From positions 1,798,001 through 1,862,000 of the forward strand of contig NZ_CP058579.1 of assembly GCF_013402875.1 (NCBI RefSeq): DNA of 64,000 nt, given 5' to 3'. The DNA comes from Halorarum salinum. GTDB lineage: Archaea; Halobacteriota; Halobacteria; Halobacteriales; Haloferacaceae. The notes under the pieces were generated by a model. The model did not search any database and had not been told where the DNA came from. It saw nothing but the letters and a program-made list of their open reading frames with translations. Shown here piece after piece: positions 50,411 to 58,839 of the stretch (positions within the stretch are counted from its first letter, which is position 1; each line of letters opens with the position of its first letter). The translations under genes and the position numbers were made by a program.

Positions 50411-50908
50411 ATGGCAACGGAACAACCAGTAGCGGGCGAACGGGAAGAACAGGTCGAGCTCGGCTCGAAACTACGGAACGGCTCCCTGCTGATGGCCTTG
50501 GCGGGCGTGGGGTTCATCGGGTACGGGATCGTGTTTCTGGTGATGAACTTCGTCGGGAGCGGGTTCGAGATCGGGGTGAGCACTCTTGGCGGGATGACGA
50601 GCGCGGAGTTGGACCCGACGGTGGCGTACTACATCAGCCACCTGCACGTGGCGACCGCGGCGTTCATCATCTCGACGGGGATCGCGGTGACGGCGCTCTC
50701 GTGGTACGGGGTGCGCCAGCGGCTCACCTGGGCGTGGGCGACCGCGATCGTCGCCGCGGTCGTGGGCCTGGCGCTCGCGCTCCCGATGCACTACACCGCG
50801 GACGCGTTCGCCCACGACTGGGTGACCCACCTCGGCCCCATCTACCTCGCGACCATCGTGTTCGTGGTGGGTGTGGTTCTGTCGTACCAGGGCATGCGAG
50901 CGTCGTAG
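50411..50908 (+). CDS. Four-helix membrane protein of unknown function
   Basis: This 165-residue protein has about four membrane helices: SLLMALAGVGFIGYGIVFLV, an amphipathic stretch ending in VATAAFIISTGIAVTALSWY, TWAWATAIVAAVVGLALALP and LGPIYLATIVFVVGVVLSYQ. Histidines lie near membrane edges (SHLHVATAAF, PMHYTADAFAHDW) and could bind metal or haem, but no known motif is present. It starts five bases after the methyltransferase stop, so it belongs to the same operon and may be a transporter or redox partner. Confidence 0.75.
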   Translation: MATEQPVAGEREEQVELGSKLRNGSLLMALAGVGFIGYGIVFLVMNFVGSGFEIGVSTLGGMTSAELDPTVAYYISHLHVATAAFIISTGIAVTALSWYGVRQRLTWAWATAIVAAVVGLALALPMHYTADAFAHDWVTHLGPIYLATIVFVVGVVLSYQGMRAS

Positions 50909-50913
50909 CGCCC

Positions 50914-51105
50914 GTGGGGCCCTTCCTCTCCGCTTCTCCCGTGGTCCCCTCGTCGTTCGCGGTCGCACACGTCGGCCCCGGTTCGGAACTGACCGCGCTA
51001 GGGTACGTCTTCCTGGTCCTGCTCCACCTGCTGGCCTTCGGAGGGGTCGCGCTTCTCCTCTCCTGGCTGCTGGGCGTACTCGGAGCGGGTCGTACGGGGA
51101 CGTGA
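50914..51105 (+). CDS. Possible small membrane protein at the end of the OsmC operon
   Basis: A GTG five bases after the previous stop opens a 63-residue frame ending in a hydrophobic helix (ALGYVFLVLLHLLAFGGVALLL). A later GTG at 50941 would give 54 residues. The very short intergenic distance matches the spacing of the genes upstream and argues for translation, but no family is recognised. Confidence 0.5.
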   Translation: MGPFLSASPVVPSSFAVAHVGPGSELTALGYVFLVLLHLLAFGGVALLLSWLLGVLGAGRTGT

Positions 51106-51158
51106 GCGCGGCGGCGAGGCACGAACGGGACCGGGCCGCGTCGCTCGACGCCGTTCGG

Positions 51159-52190
51159 TCACGGTTCGTCGCCCGCGAGGCGCGTCCTCGCGGTCGAAAT
51201 CGCGTCCCGGAGCCGAACGAACCCGTCGTCGTCCCGGCCCGCCAGGAGGGAGACGACCGGGAGGAGGTCCCGCGCCCCGTGGAGGAACCCCTCGACGAGG
51301 GCTTCGGACCGGACGAGGACGCCGTCCGGCGGGAACCGCGGCCTGTGGCCCCCGCCTCCCCCCGCCACGCGGACGCGGGCGACGCCGTCACCCCGGGGGC
51401 GCAACTCGAACCGGAGCGGGCCGTAGAGGCACGCGTACTCGACCGGTTCGCCGTCGAGTAGCCGCGTCACCGCGTCGAGCAATCCGGCGAGGTGCCACGG
51501 TGCGGTGTCCGTCCCGTACCGCGTCTCGTCGCCGAGGAACCAGCGGGGCCCCACTGTCATCCGCATCGAAAGTTCGACCGGGCCGCCTCCCGACCCGAGC
51601 GACTCGCGGAACCGCTCGTCGTCGAGGTCGAGTTCCACGGCCACCTCGTCGTAGACGACGCCGGCCCACGGGTCCGTGTCCGGGTCGTCGTCGACGGCGT
51701 GGACGACCAGTCGGGCGCCGTCGGCGGCGACGTGGCTGCAGTCGTCGATCCCCAGCCCCGCGAGTATCTCGTCGGTCGCGCCCGCCTCGCGGCGCGGACG
51801 AGTCGTCCCGCGAACCGGCACCGAGGCGACGTCGAAGCCGAGGTCGATCGGGACCGACACCGCCTCGCCGTCCCACGTGCACGCGGCGGTCCGGCGGCCG
51901 GCGAGCCGGGCGACCCCCTCCCCCAGCGGTTCGACGGTCGGCCCGTCGGCCGCGGGCCGAACCGCCGGAACGCCGTCGATGGCGACGGCGAGCGTCCGCG
52001 TCGCCCCGACGACCCCCTCGGCCACCCGACCGTCGGGATCGAGGAGCGAGAGCCGCGTTCCGTCCGGGCAGTCGACGACGACGACGTCGCAAGCCGTCCC
52101 GTCCCCGGGCGAGGAGCCGTTCCGATCGACGACGGTGCCGTGCAGGCGGAACGAGACGGCCGATTCGTCGATCGTGCGGTCGGAAACCAT
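51159..52190 (-). CDS. Haloarchaeal protein of unknown function
   Basis: This 343-residue acidic soluble protein begins MVSDRTIDESAVSFRLHGTV and contains DCPDGTRLSLLDPDGRVAEG, VYDEVAVELDLDDERFRESL and YACLYGPLRFELRPRGDG. It is predicted to be mainly beta sheet in its first two thirds. No catalytic motif, signal or membrane segment is visible and I do not recognise the family. It is convergent with the OsmC operon and lies 51 bases downstream of the MscS gene on the same strand. Confidence 0.75.
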   Translation of the reverse strand: MVSDRTIDESAVSFRLHGTVVDRNGSSPGDGTACDVVVVDCPDGTRLSLLDPDGRVAEGVVGATRTLAVAIDGVPAVRPAADGPTVEPLGEGVARLAGRRTAACTWDGEAVSVPIDLGFDVASVPVRGTTRPRREAGATDEILAGLGIDDCSHVAADGARLVVHAVDDDPDTDPWAGVVYDEVAVELDLDDERFRESLGSGGGPVELSMRMTVGPRWFLGDETRYGTDTAPWHLAGLLDAVTRLLDGEPVEYACLYGPLRFELRPRGDGVARVRVAGGGGGHRPRFPPDGVLVRSEALVEGFLHGARDLLPVVSLLAGRDDDGFVRLRDAISTARTRLAGDEP

Positions 52191-52241
52191 CGGTGGGTGA
52201 GGGGGGTGGGTTCGAGATCGTGTTCGCCGCTCCGGGACGGC

Positions 52242-53168
52242 TCAGTCGTCGCCGGTCGCCGTCTCGGCGGCCGCCAGCGTCCGGACGCCGCCCGAGAGTT
52301 CGCGCTGCGGGTACGGGATGGTGATGCCCGCCTCGTCGAACCGCTCCTTCACGCGCTGGACGTAGTCGGCGCGGGTCTTCACGAAGTCGGCGCGCGAGGG
52401 GTTCTCGATCCAGACCCTCGACTGGAGTCCCACGAAGGAGTCCGCCAGTTCGCTCAGGCGGACGGAAGGGGCCGGGTCCGCGAGGACGTCGGGGTGGCGG
52501 TCGGCCTCCTCGACGATGATCTCGGTCGCCTCGTCGATGTCGTCGTCGTAGCCGATGCCGAACTCCACCTTCAGCCGGAGCGTCTCCTTGGCGACCGGGT
52601 TCTTGATGACGTCGTCGGTGAGCACGGCGTTCGGCACCGTGAGCAGTTCGTTGTCGAACGTCCGAACCCGGGTGACCCGGAAGGAGATGTCCTCGACGAC
52701 GCCGGAGTTGTCCTCCCACTCGATCCAGTCGCCGATGCGGAACGGCCGGTCGGTGAAGATGAACACGCCGGCGACGAAGTTCCTGATGACGTCCTGGAGC
52801 GCCAGCCCGATGGCGAGCGTCGCCGCGGCGGCAACGGTCGCGAGCGACCGCAGGAAGTTGCCGTACCCCGCGAGCCCGAACGCGACGGAGATGCCCACGA
52901 AGACGAGGACGACGTTGGCCATCTTTCGCAGCGGCCGGCGGGCGTGTGGTTCCAGCCCGCGCCGGTCGAGCACGCGGTCGACGAGGGGGACGACGAACGT
53001 CCGGCCGAGGAGGTAGACGCCGAACAGGACGACGAGGAACGTCGCCGCGGCCGCCAGCGGGCCGGCGACGTTCGCGGGGAGGTACTGGGAGAGGAACTCC
53101 GCGACCGGGGCCGAGGGGTTCACCGTCCCGCCGGGTTCCGGAGTCGCCTGGAGGAGCAGCCCGCTCAT
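52242..53168 (-). CDS. Small-conductance mechanosensitive channel (MscS family)
   Basis: This 308-residue channel has two N-terminal membrane helices (LAAAATFLVVLFGVYLLGRT; MANVVLVFVGISVAFGLAGY). The pore-lining helix TM3 follows (ATVAAAATLAIGLALQDVIR), then the MscS beta domain (FTDRPFRIGDWIEWEDNSGV, VEDISFRVTRVRTFDNELLTV) and an alpha/beta C-terminal domain. It opens under membrane tension to release solutes upon hypo-osmotic shock, a clear need for a halophile. Its ATG overlaps the yhbY-like stop by four bases, linking it to an RNA-binding gene. Confidence 0.94.
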   Translation of the reverse strand: MSGLLLQATPEPGGTVNPSAPVAEFLSQYLPANVAGPLAAAATFLVVLFGVYLLGRTFVVPLVDRVLDRRGLEPHARRPLRKMANVVLVFVGISVAFGLAGYGNFLRSLATVAAAATLAIGLALQDVIRNFVAGVFIFTDRPFRIGDWIEWEDNSGVVEDISFRVTRVRTFDNELLTVPNAVLTDDVIKNPVAKETLRLKVEFGIGYDDDIDEATEIIVEEADRHPDVLADPAPSVRLSELADSFVGLQSRVWIENPSRADFVKTRADYVQRVKERFDEAGITIPYPQRELSGGVRTLAAAETATGDD

Positions 53169-53413
53169 CGCGCGAACACGGCCGTGTTCCCCCGCGTCTC
53201 GACGAGGTCGGCGTCGGCATGCTCGGAGAGGTCCACGGCGAGTTCCTCGGTGCTGGAGCCGCCGCGGGCGGCCCGGAGGAACTTCACCTTCACGAGGTCG
53301 CGGTCCTCGAGCTGGTCGGAGAGCTCCCCTGCCACGGATTCTACGCCCTTCTTGCCGACCCAGACGGTCACGTCGAGGTCGTGGGCTCGCTTCCGGAGGT
53401 CGTGGTCGGTCAT
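53165..53413 (-). CDS. YhbY/CRM-domain RNA-binding protein
   Basis: This 82-residue protein has the CRM/YhbY fold: LRKRAHDLDVTVWVGKKGVE with the conserved GKKG loop (usually GKxG), LEDRDLVKVKFLRAA and the closing GNTAVFAR. These proteins bind RNA and are tied to ribosome assembly. It lies 101 bases downstream of the RNase P subunit gene on the same strand, a pairing that makes sense functionally. Confidence 0.92.
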   Translation of the reverse strand: MTDHDLRKRAHDLDVTVWVGKKGVESVAGELSDQLEDRDLVKVKFLRAARGGSSTEELAVDLSEHADADLVETRGNTAVFAR

Positions 53414-53514
53414 GGTAGCTCCCTACCGGCGGCGCGGGTTTGAAGCTTTACGTTACGTGCTGACGGGCGGGAACGGGGCCGGGTGGCTTCCCCGGCGGCA
53501 ACGCGTTCCGCCGC

Positions 53515-53796
53515 TCAGCCGTAGGGGTAGCGCGCCGTCTCCCCGCAGTCACAGCGGATCACGACGTGGCTCCCCTCCTGCAGGCGGACGCGGGCGTTCA
53601 GCCCGGGGACGAGGTAGGCGTCACAGCGGTCGCAGGTGAACCGCTCGAAGGAGCGGGGCACGCCGCAGCGATGCCGCTCCGCGAGGCGACGCGCCAGCCG
53701 GACGTACTCCCGGGCGCGGTCGGGTTCGCCGGCTTTGACGGCGTCCTTGGCGAGGGCTTCGAGTCGCTCGATCCGCTCCTCCGCGATCTTCTGCAT
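53515..53796 (-). CDS. rnp4: Ribonuclease P protein component 4 (Rpp21/Rpr2)
   Basis: This 93-residue subunit of archaeal RNase P, which removes 5' leaders from pre-tRNA, begins with the helical segment MQKIAEERIERLEALAKDAV. Its zinc ribbon holds cysteines in FTCDRCDAY and RCDCGET. ATG at 53796 is selected because it matches the family N terminus; the frame remains open 66 bases upstream. It heads a minus-strand run rnp4 - yhbY-like - mscS. Confidence 0.92.
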   Translation of the reverse strand: MQKIAEERIERLEALAKDAVKAGEPDRAREYVRLARRLAERHRCGVPRSFERFTCDRCDAYLVPGLNARVRLQEGSHVVIRCDCGETARYPYG

Positions 53797-53901
53797 TGGA
53801 TCGGCTCCCGGATGGTAGTTGACGGTGGACGGCGGATAGCGGTTTCGGAGCGATTCGCGCATCCAGCATCACTATTGCCGTTACGGTCGAACCACGAACC
53901 G

Positions 53902-54915
53902 ATGCGTGCCGCAGCCTTCACCGAACTGACCGGTCCTGACGGGGTAACGATCGTCGAACGTCCGACCCCCGAACCGGGCCCCGGGGAAGCCGTCGTCGAC
54001 GTCGAAGCGTGTGCCATCAACCGGCACGACCTCTGGATCCTCGAAGGCGACTCCGCGATGGTCGAGGCCGACGACCTGCCGTTCGTCAGCGGTCTCGACG
54101 TCGCCGGCGAAGTCCGCACCGTCGGTGCGGGCGTGACTGGTGTCGAACCCGGGGACGGCGTCGTTCTCTGCCCGAACGAGACCTGTGGAACCTGTCGATT
54201 CTGCCGCGACGGCCCCGAGAACCTCTGTGAATCCTTCTCGCTCCATCACGGCGGCCTCGCGGAGGCCGCCTGCGTCGAGGCCGACCGTCTCGTCGCGCTT
54301 CCGGAGTCCGTCGACACGACGACCGCCGCCGCCCTCCCGACCGCGTACATGACGGCGTACCGTATGCTCAGGCTGGCGAACGTCGGCCCCACCGATCTCG
54401 TCTTCGTGCCGGGTGCGACCGGCGGTGTCGGCGTCGCCAGCGTCCAACTCGCCGACGTGTTCGGTGCGAGAACCATCGGGACGTCCTCGTCGGCGGCCAA
54501 ACTCGAACGGGTCGATTCGCTGGGCCTCGACCACGCCGTCCAGGGAACCGACCCCGATTCCCTCCGAACTGCGGTGGGGAACGTCGGGACGCCGGACGCG
54601 GTCCTGAATCACCTCGGCGGGCGCTACACCGAACTCGGGCTCGACGTCCTCCGGCGCGGCGGGCGGATGATCGTCTGCGGCCGGACCGCCGACAGCCGGT
54701 CCGAGATCGACGTCCCCGACCTGTTCCTGGGCCACAAACGGATCACCGGCAGTACGATGGGGACGCAGGGCGACCTCCGGACGCTGGTCGAACTCGTCGC
54801 TGCCGGGGATCTGACTCCCGAGATCGCCGGGACGTATCCGCTCGACGGGACCCGGAACGCGTTCGCGGCGATGCGAAACCGCGAGAGCGTCGGGAAGCTG
54901 GTCGTAACGAACTGA
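53902..54915 (+). CDS. Zinc-dependent alcohol dehydrogenase (MDR superfamily)
   Basis: This 337-residue protein has an N-terminal GroES-like domain with a catalytic-zinc Cys region (EACAINRHDLW) and the structural-zinc tetrad CPNETCGTCRFCRDGPENLC. A Rossmann domain follows with VPGATGGVGVASVQLADVFG. The usual GHE of alcohol dehydrogenases reads SGLDVAGEV, closer to quinone-reductase/crotonyl-CoA-reductase-like relatives. It oxidises or reduces an unknown alcohol or enone with NAD(P). The ATG at 53902 begins directly with the domain. It diverges from rnp4, with 105 bases between starts. Confidence 0.88.
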   Translation: MRAAAFTELTGPDGVTIVERPTPEPGPGEAVVDVEACAINRHDLWILEGDSAMVEADDLPFVSGLDVAGEVRTVGAGVTGVEPGDGVVLCPNETCGTCRFCRDGPENLCESFSLHHGGLAEAACVEADRLVALPESVDTTTAAALPTAYMTAYRMLRLANVGPTDLVFVPGATGGVGVASVQLADVFGARTIGTSSSAAKLERVDSLGLDHAVQGTDPDSLRTAVGNVGTPDAVLNHLGGRYTELGLDVLRRGGRMIVCGRTADSRSEIDVPDLFLGHKRITGSTMGTQGDLRTLVELVAAGDLTPEIAGTYPLDGTRNAFAAMRNRESVGKLVVTN

Positions 54916-55084
54916 GAGCGACCGCCCAGTTCCTGTACAGGCGTGCTCCCCGGTGCTGTGAAGCCGCTGGAACGCGTTGACGTGTAGTCGTCGACGATCA
55001 CGACGGGCAGCCCGAACGCGTCCCCGGAAATCGACTCCGACAGAGCAAAGGCCCGAAGCGGCGAACCGCCGGACCGTTCCGACG

Positions 55085-56149
55085 GTGAAGGTCCTCGACT
55101 ACCTCGAACTCGAATCGCGGCTCGCCCGCGCGGGCATCGGCACGGCCCACGACCAGCAGGTCGAGGCGCTCCGACGCGCCGCCGAGTCGGGCGCGGCCGT
55201 CGAGGTGGTCGAGACCCCCTGGGCCGGCGAGGACGCGCTCGACGGCCTCTACAGCGCCGCCCGCGGCCGGGGCCTGTTCCGCGAGTACGACCTCGCCCAC
55301 TGCAACCTCATCGGGCCGGGGAGCGTCGCCGTCGCCCGCCACGCGCGGCGCAACGGGGTCCCCCTCGTGCTCCACTGCCACGTCACGAGCGAGGACTTCC
55401 GCGAGAGCTTCCGCGGGTCGAACGCCGTCGCCCCGGCGCTCCGCCGCTACCTCCGGTGGTTCTACTCGCAGGCCGACCTCGTGCTCACGCCCTCGGAGTA
55501 CACGAAGCGTCAGCTCTCGGCGTACCCCGTCGGGGCGCCGATCCGGGCGCTGAGCAACGGCGTCGACCTCGACTCCGTCGCCGACCACGCGGACCACCGC
55601 GAGCAGTACCGCGAGCGGTACGACCTCGACGGCGTCGTCGCGTTCGCGGTGGGCAACGTGTTCGAGCGGAAGGGGCTCACCGACTTCTGCGAGGTGGCCG
55701 AGCGCGTCGACCTCGAGTTCGCCTGGTTCGGCACCTACGACACCGGCCCGCAGGCGTCGCCGACGGTCACGCGCCGGGTGGAGAACCCGCCCGAGAACGT
55801 CACCTTCACCGGCTGGGTCGAGGACAAGCCGGGGATGTTCGGCGCCGGCGACGTGTTCTTCTTCCCGACGAAGGAGGAGAACCAGGGCATCGTGGTGCTG
55901 GAGGCGATGGCCTGCGGCAAGGCGGTCGTGCTCCGGGACATCCCGGTGTTCCGCGAGTACTTCGAGGACGGTCACGACTGCCTGCTCTGCTCGGGGAGAG
56001 ACGAGTTCGTCGCGGCCCTCGAACGGCTCGCAGCCGACCCGGACCTCCGGGAGCGTCTCGGGGAGAACGCCCGCGAGACGGCCGGCCGGCACGGCCTCGA
56101 CCGGGTCGGCGAGGAACTCGTCGCCACCTACCGGGATCTCCTGGAGTGA
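55085..56149 (+). CDS. Glycosyltransferase family 4 (first of two)
   Basis: This 354-residue GT-B enzyme begins with a GTG. An N-terminal acceptor domain carries VLDYLELESRLARAGIGTAH and HCHVTSEDFRESF. The C-terminal donor domain has LSNGVDLDSV, AVGNVFERKGLTDF and the E-x7-E segment EENQGIVVLEAMACGKAVVL. It transfers a nucleotide-activated sugar, most likely to a membrane lipid or another glycan. The next gene is also GT4, 89 bases downstream, so they probably act in one glycolipid or surface-polysaccharide pathway. Confidence 0.88.
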   Translation: MKVLDYLELESRLARAGIGTAHDQQVEALRRAAESGAAVEVVETPWAGEDALDGLYSAARGRGLFREYDLAHCNLIGPGSVAVARHARRNGVPLVLHCHVTSEDFRESFRGSNAVAPALRRYLRWFYSQADLVLTPSEYTKRQLSAYPVGAPIRALSNGVDLDSVADHADHREQYRERYDLDGVVAFAVGNVFERKGLTDFCEVAERVDLEFAWFGTYDTGPQASPTVTRRVENPPENVTFTGWVEDKPGMFGAGDVFFFPTKEENQGIVVLEAMACGKAVVLRDIPVFREYFEDGHDCLLCSGRDEFVAALERLAADPDLRERLGENARETAGRHGLDRVGEELVATYRDLLE

Positions 56150-56238
56150 CGCCCGCCTCGTCGTCGACGCGACGTGCCGGCCCGCCGTCGTGACGAAGAC
56201 GCAAGGCATTACCCGCCACCCCCAGAACCGGGCGGACG

Positions 56239-57336
56239 ATGCAGACGGTCGCCGCCTTCACCGACACGTACCTTCCCACGGTGAACGGCGTCACCTACAC
56301 CGTGCGTGCCTGGCGCGACCGCTGGCACGACCGCGGCGGCCGCATGGACGTGGTGTTCCCCGGTGCGCCGGAGTACGACCCCGAGGACGGCGAGTACGCG
56401 ACCCGGAGCTTCGGCTTCCCGTTCTACGAGGGGTTCCGCTTCGGACTGCCGGGCGTCCCCGACGCGGTCCGGGACGTCGACGTCGTCCACGCCCACACGC
56501 CGTTCGCACTCGGGCTCTCGGGGCTGTACCTCGCGCGAAGGATCGACGCTCCGCTGGTCGCCTCCTATCACACCCCGACCTCCGAGTACGCGGACTACAT
56601 CGCCAACGGCCGGACGGCAGACGCGCTCGAGGCCGTCGCCCGACGGTACGAGCGGTTCTACCTCAACCGCGCGCGAGCGGTCGTCGTCCCGAGCGAACCA
56701 GCGCGCGAGCACCTCCGGGGCATCGGCATCGACGCGCCCGTCTCGGTCGTGCCGAACGGCGTCGACACCGGGTTCTTCCGTCGCGTCGACGACGGCGACT
56801 TCCGCGAGCGGTACGACCTTCCGGACGGCCCGCTCGTCGGCTACACCGGCCGACACGGCTTCGAAAAGGGGCTCACCGGGATCCCGCCTGCGGTCGCCGC
56901 GGCCGACACGGACGCGACGCTCGTCTTCGGCGGCGACGGCCCCGCCCGCGACGCGCTCGAACGGGCGGCCGCCGAGCACGGCCTCGACGCGCGCTTCCTC
57001 GGGTTCCTCCCGCGCGAGGACCTCCCGGCGTTCTACTCCGCGCTCGACGCCTTCCTCTTCCCCTCGCCGGTCGAGACGCAGGGGCTCGTCGCGCTGGAGG
57101 CGAACGCCTGCGGCACGCCCGTCGTCGGCGTGAACGACGGCGCGCTCGCGGACACGGTCAGGGACGGCGTCACCGGCCACCACTTCGTCCGCGGCGACGT
57201 CGACGGCTTCGCGGACGCCATCGAGCGCACGCTGGCCGAGCGGGAGTCGCTCTCGGCCAACTGTCTCGACTCCCGCGAGGAGTCGAGCGTCGAACACGCC
57301 GTGGACCGACTCGCCGAGGTGTACGACGAGTTGTGA
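56239..57336 (+). CDS. Glycosyltransferase family 4 (second of two)
   Basis: This 365-residue GT-B enzyme starts MQTVAAFTDTYLPTVNGVTY, where the glycine-rich acceptor-loop segment PTVNGV is typical of diacylglycerol-glucosyltransferase-like GT4s. VVHAHTPFALG, SYHTPTSEY, VVPNGVDTGFF, YTGRHGFEKGL and the E-x7-E stretch ETQGLVALEANACGTPVVGV complete the family pattern. It may glycosylate archaeal lipids. The donor sugar is unknown. Confidence 0.9.
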   Translation: MQTVAAFTDTYLPTVNGVTYTVRAWRDRWHDRGGRMDVVFPGAPEYDPEDGEYATRSFGFPFYEGFRFGLPGVPDAVRDVDVVHAHTPFALGLSGLYLARRIDAPLVASYHTPTSEYADYIANGRTADALEAVARRYERFYLNRARAVVVPSEPAREHLRGIGIDAPVSVVPNGVDTGFFRRVDDGDFRERYDLPDGPLVGYTGRHGFEKGLTGIPPAVAAADTDATLVFGGDGPARDALERAAAEHGLDARFLGFLPREDLPAFYSALDAFLFPSPVETQGLVALEANACGTPVVGVNDGALADTVRDGVTGHHFVRGDVDGFADAIERTLAERESLSANCLDSREESSVEHAVDRLAEVYDEL

Positions 57337-57539
57337 GTCGGCGGCGGACAGCGCTTCTCGTCGACCCACGAGCCGATGGTTCACGAAGATCGAGTGGAAA
57401 ACACAAACCAACATAGGGAAGCTTTCGACGGCGTACTCGAAACGACCGTTTGATGATTCGGGTAAACGATAGAAGCTTCTCCAGGGAGCGCGGGACGTCC
57501 CGTACCGTGTTCCCCGGCGTCGACGTCCCGTTTGAACAC
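57337..57539. other. Intergenic region with a 10-base palindrome
   Basis: No gene was recognised. AGAAGCTTCT (57471-57480) is a perfect palindrome, and the related GAAGCTTTC lies about 50 bases earlier, near 57419. The stretch is less GC-rich than its flanks. It may hold the former promoter of the decayed HTH gene that follows. Confidence 0.4.
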
Positions 57540-57850
57540 GGGGGACGTACGATGGATCTGATAAACCTACCGTACCCATCGAGGCAGCGCTAGAACTGCT
57601 TTCCGACCAGTGCAGACGACGGGTCCTACGGTACCTGATCGGGATCGACGGCGACGCCGCGGACCTCGACGAACTGGTCGACGCGATCGCGAGCGGCGAG
57701 CCACGGGTGGAGCGGGCCCGCGGAACGACTGCCGACCAGCTCAGAATCCGGTTGCACCACGTTCACCTCCCGAGGCTAGCCGAGGCGGGCGTCGTGGAGT
57801 ACGACGCGCGAACCGACACCGTTCGCCATCACCGGTCGCCATCACCGGTC
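57540..57850 (+). pseudogene. Remnant of a haloarchaeal DUF7344-like HTH gene
   Basis: One frame reads PIEAALELLSDQCRRRVLRY, then LDELVDAIASGEP, LRIRLHHVHLPRLAEAGVVE and YDARTDTVRH, the full pattern of the haloarchaeal DUF7344-type winged helix. That frame has an upstream stop near 57536 and no ATG or GTG before the domain. The only nearby ATG (57552) is in another frame and stops after 13 codons. After VRH the sequence continues into Arg/Pro-rich text through a duplicated GCCATCACCGGTC. Loss of the start and of the natural end marks it as a remnant. Confidence 0.6.
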
Positions 57851-57919
57851 GGACGGAATCGAGCGACCCCTCTCGGTCGCCGTCGACGAACGACCGGGAT
57901 GTGCGGTCCGACGTCGCCC

Positions 57920-58261
57920 TCACTCGCGTCCGTCCCGGCGGACGTAGACGTCCAGTCGGCCGTCCCGCCCGACGACGACCTCACAGCCGTCGTACGTGAA
58001 CCACGTGCGAACGGTTCGGCGGGACCCGTCCTCCGGGGACGCGAGGAGCGCATCCAGCGCGTCGGGGTCGACGTACTCGTTCAGGAGCGCGACGTCGAGC
58101 GGGTTGCGGTCGGTCGCCGCGGCGACGGCCTCGACGACGGCGACGCTCGGCCCGCCCGCCGCCTCCCAGTCGGCTCGGGCGACGCTCACGTCGGGGTCCG
58201 GGCCGATGGCGAGCCCGGCGTTCGGTGCGTCCTCGTCCGTCGCAGTTTCCTCGTCAAACAT
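57920..58261 (-). CDS. HalOD1 output-domain protein
   Basis: This 113-residue haloarchaeal protein has the HalOD1 pattern: an acidic N terminus, then PSVAVVEAVAAATDRNPLDV, LLNEYVDPDALDALLA and TWFTYDGCEVVVGRDGRLDV. HalOD1 is found alone or attached to haloarchaeal signalling proteins and is thought to be an output module. Its mechanism is unknown. ATG at 58261 is preferred. It lies on the same strand just downstream of a broken TrmB gene. Confidence 0.85.
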   Translation of the reverse strand: MFDEETATDEDAPNAGLAIGPDPDVSVARADWEAAGGPSVAVVEAVAAATDRNPLDVALLNEYVDPDALDALLASPEDGSRRTVRTWFTYDGCEVVVGRDGRLDVYVRRDGRE

Positions 58262-58393
58262 GGTCTCACTTCCGTCGGCCAGCCGCCGACCTGGGTCCCC
58301 GCGTTCGTGACCCGTCCTGTGCTGCCCATCGCGGGGGTATTCGTACCGGAGGGAACGGTGTATCCACACATAGCTCTGTTGTGAGCATTCGAG

Positions 58394-58839
58394 TTACTGT
58401 TCCCCGTCCCGGTCCCGGGCGCCGTCGAGTTGCACGTGAACATCGTCTTCAGCACGACCACCAGGCTGTTCGTCGCCCCAGTCCCCAAGATGGCGGCCCC
58501 CTCCAGTCGGCCCGCTGGACCGCCGCCCCCCTCCGACGCGATTACGCTCACGAGCGTCTTGTCCTCGTCCACCATGAGCAGCCGTCCGGCGGGCGTGTCC
58601 GACCAGATCCACAGCGAATCGAACGTTTCGACGCCCGACGCTTCCCCGCGAATCCGCTCCTCGACCGCGTCGTACACGCGCGTCCCGGGGACCTCGGCGA
58701 CGTCGCTCACGTCCTGTGCCGTTCCGTCCTCGAGGCCGGTGAGGGCGACGAACGTGCGGGCGGCGTAGAGACTCGGTCCAAACGCCTGGACCCGTTCGAT
58801 CGCCGCGAATTGGGGTCGGTCCGTGGAGTCGGGCGACAT
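58394..58839 (-). pseudogene. TrmB-family regulator with an internal deletion
   Basis: The frame opens with ATG at 58839 and gives the TrmB helix-turn-helix start (FGPSLYAARTFVALTGLEDG, TAQDVSDVAEVPGTRVYDAV). It then jumps directly to the distal end of the sensor domain (TFDSLWIWSDTPAGRLLMVD, KTLVSVIASEGGG, LGTGATNSLVVVLKTMFTCN). The wing of the HTH and most of the sugar-binding domain, roughly 100-130 residues, are missing without a frame change. The natural stop is also lost and the frame runs on past 58394 into the neighbouring gene. An intact paralogue begins at 59243. Confidence 0.75.
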
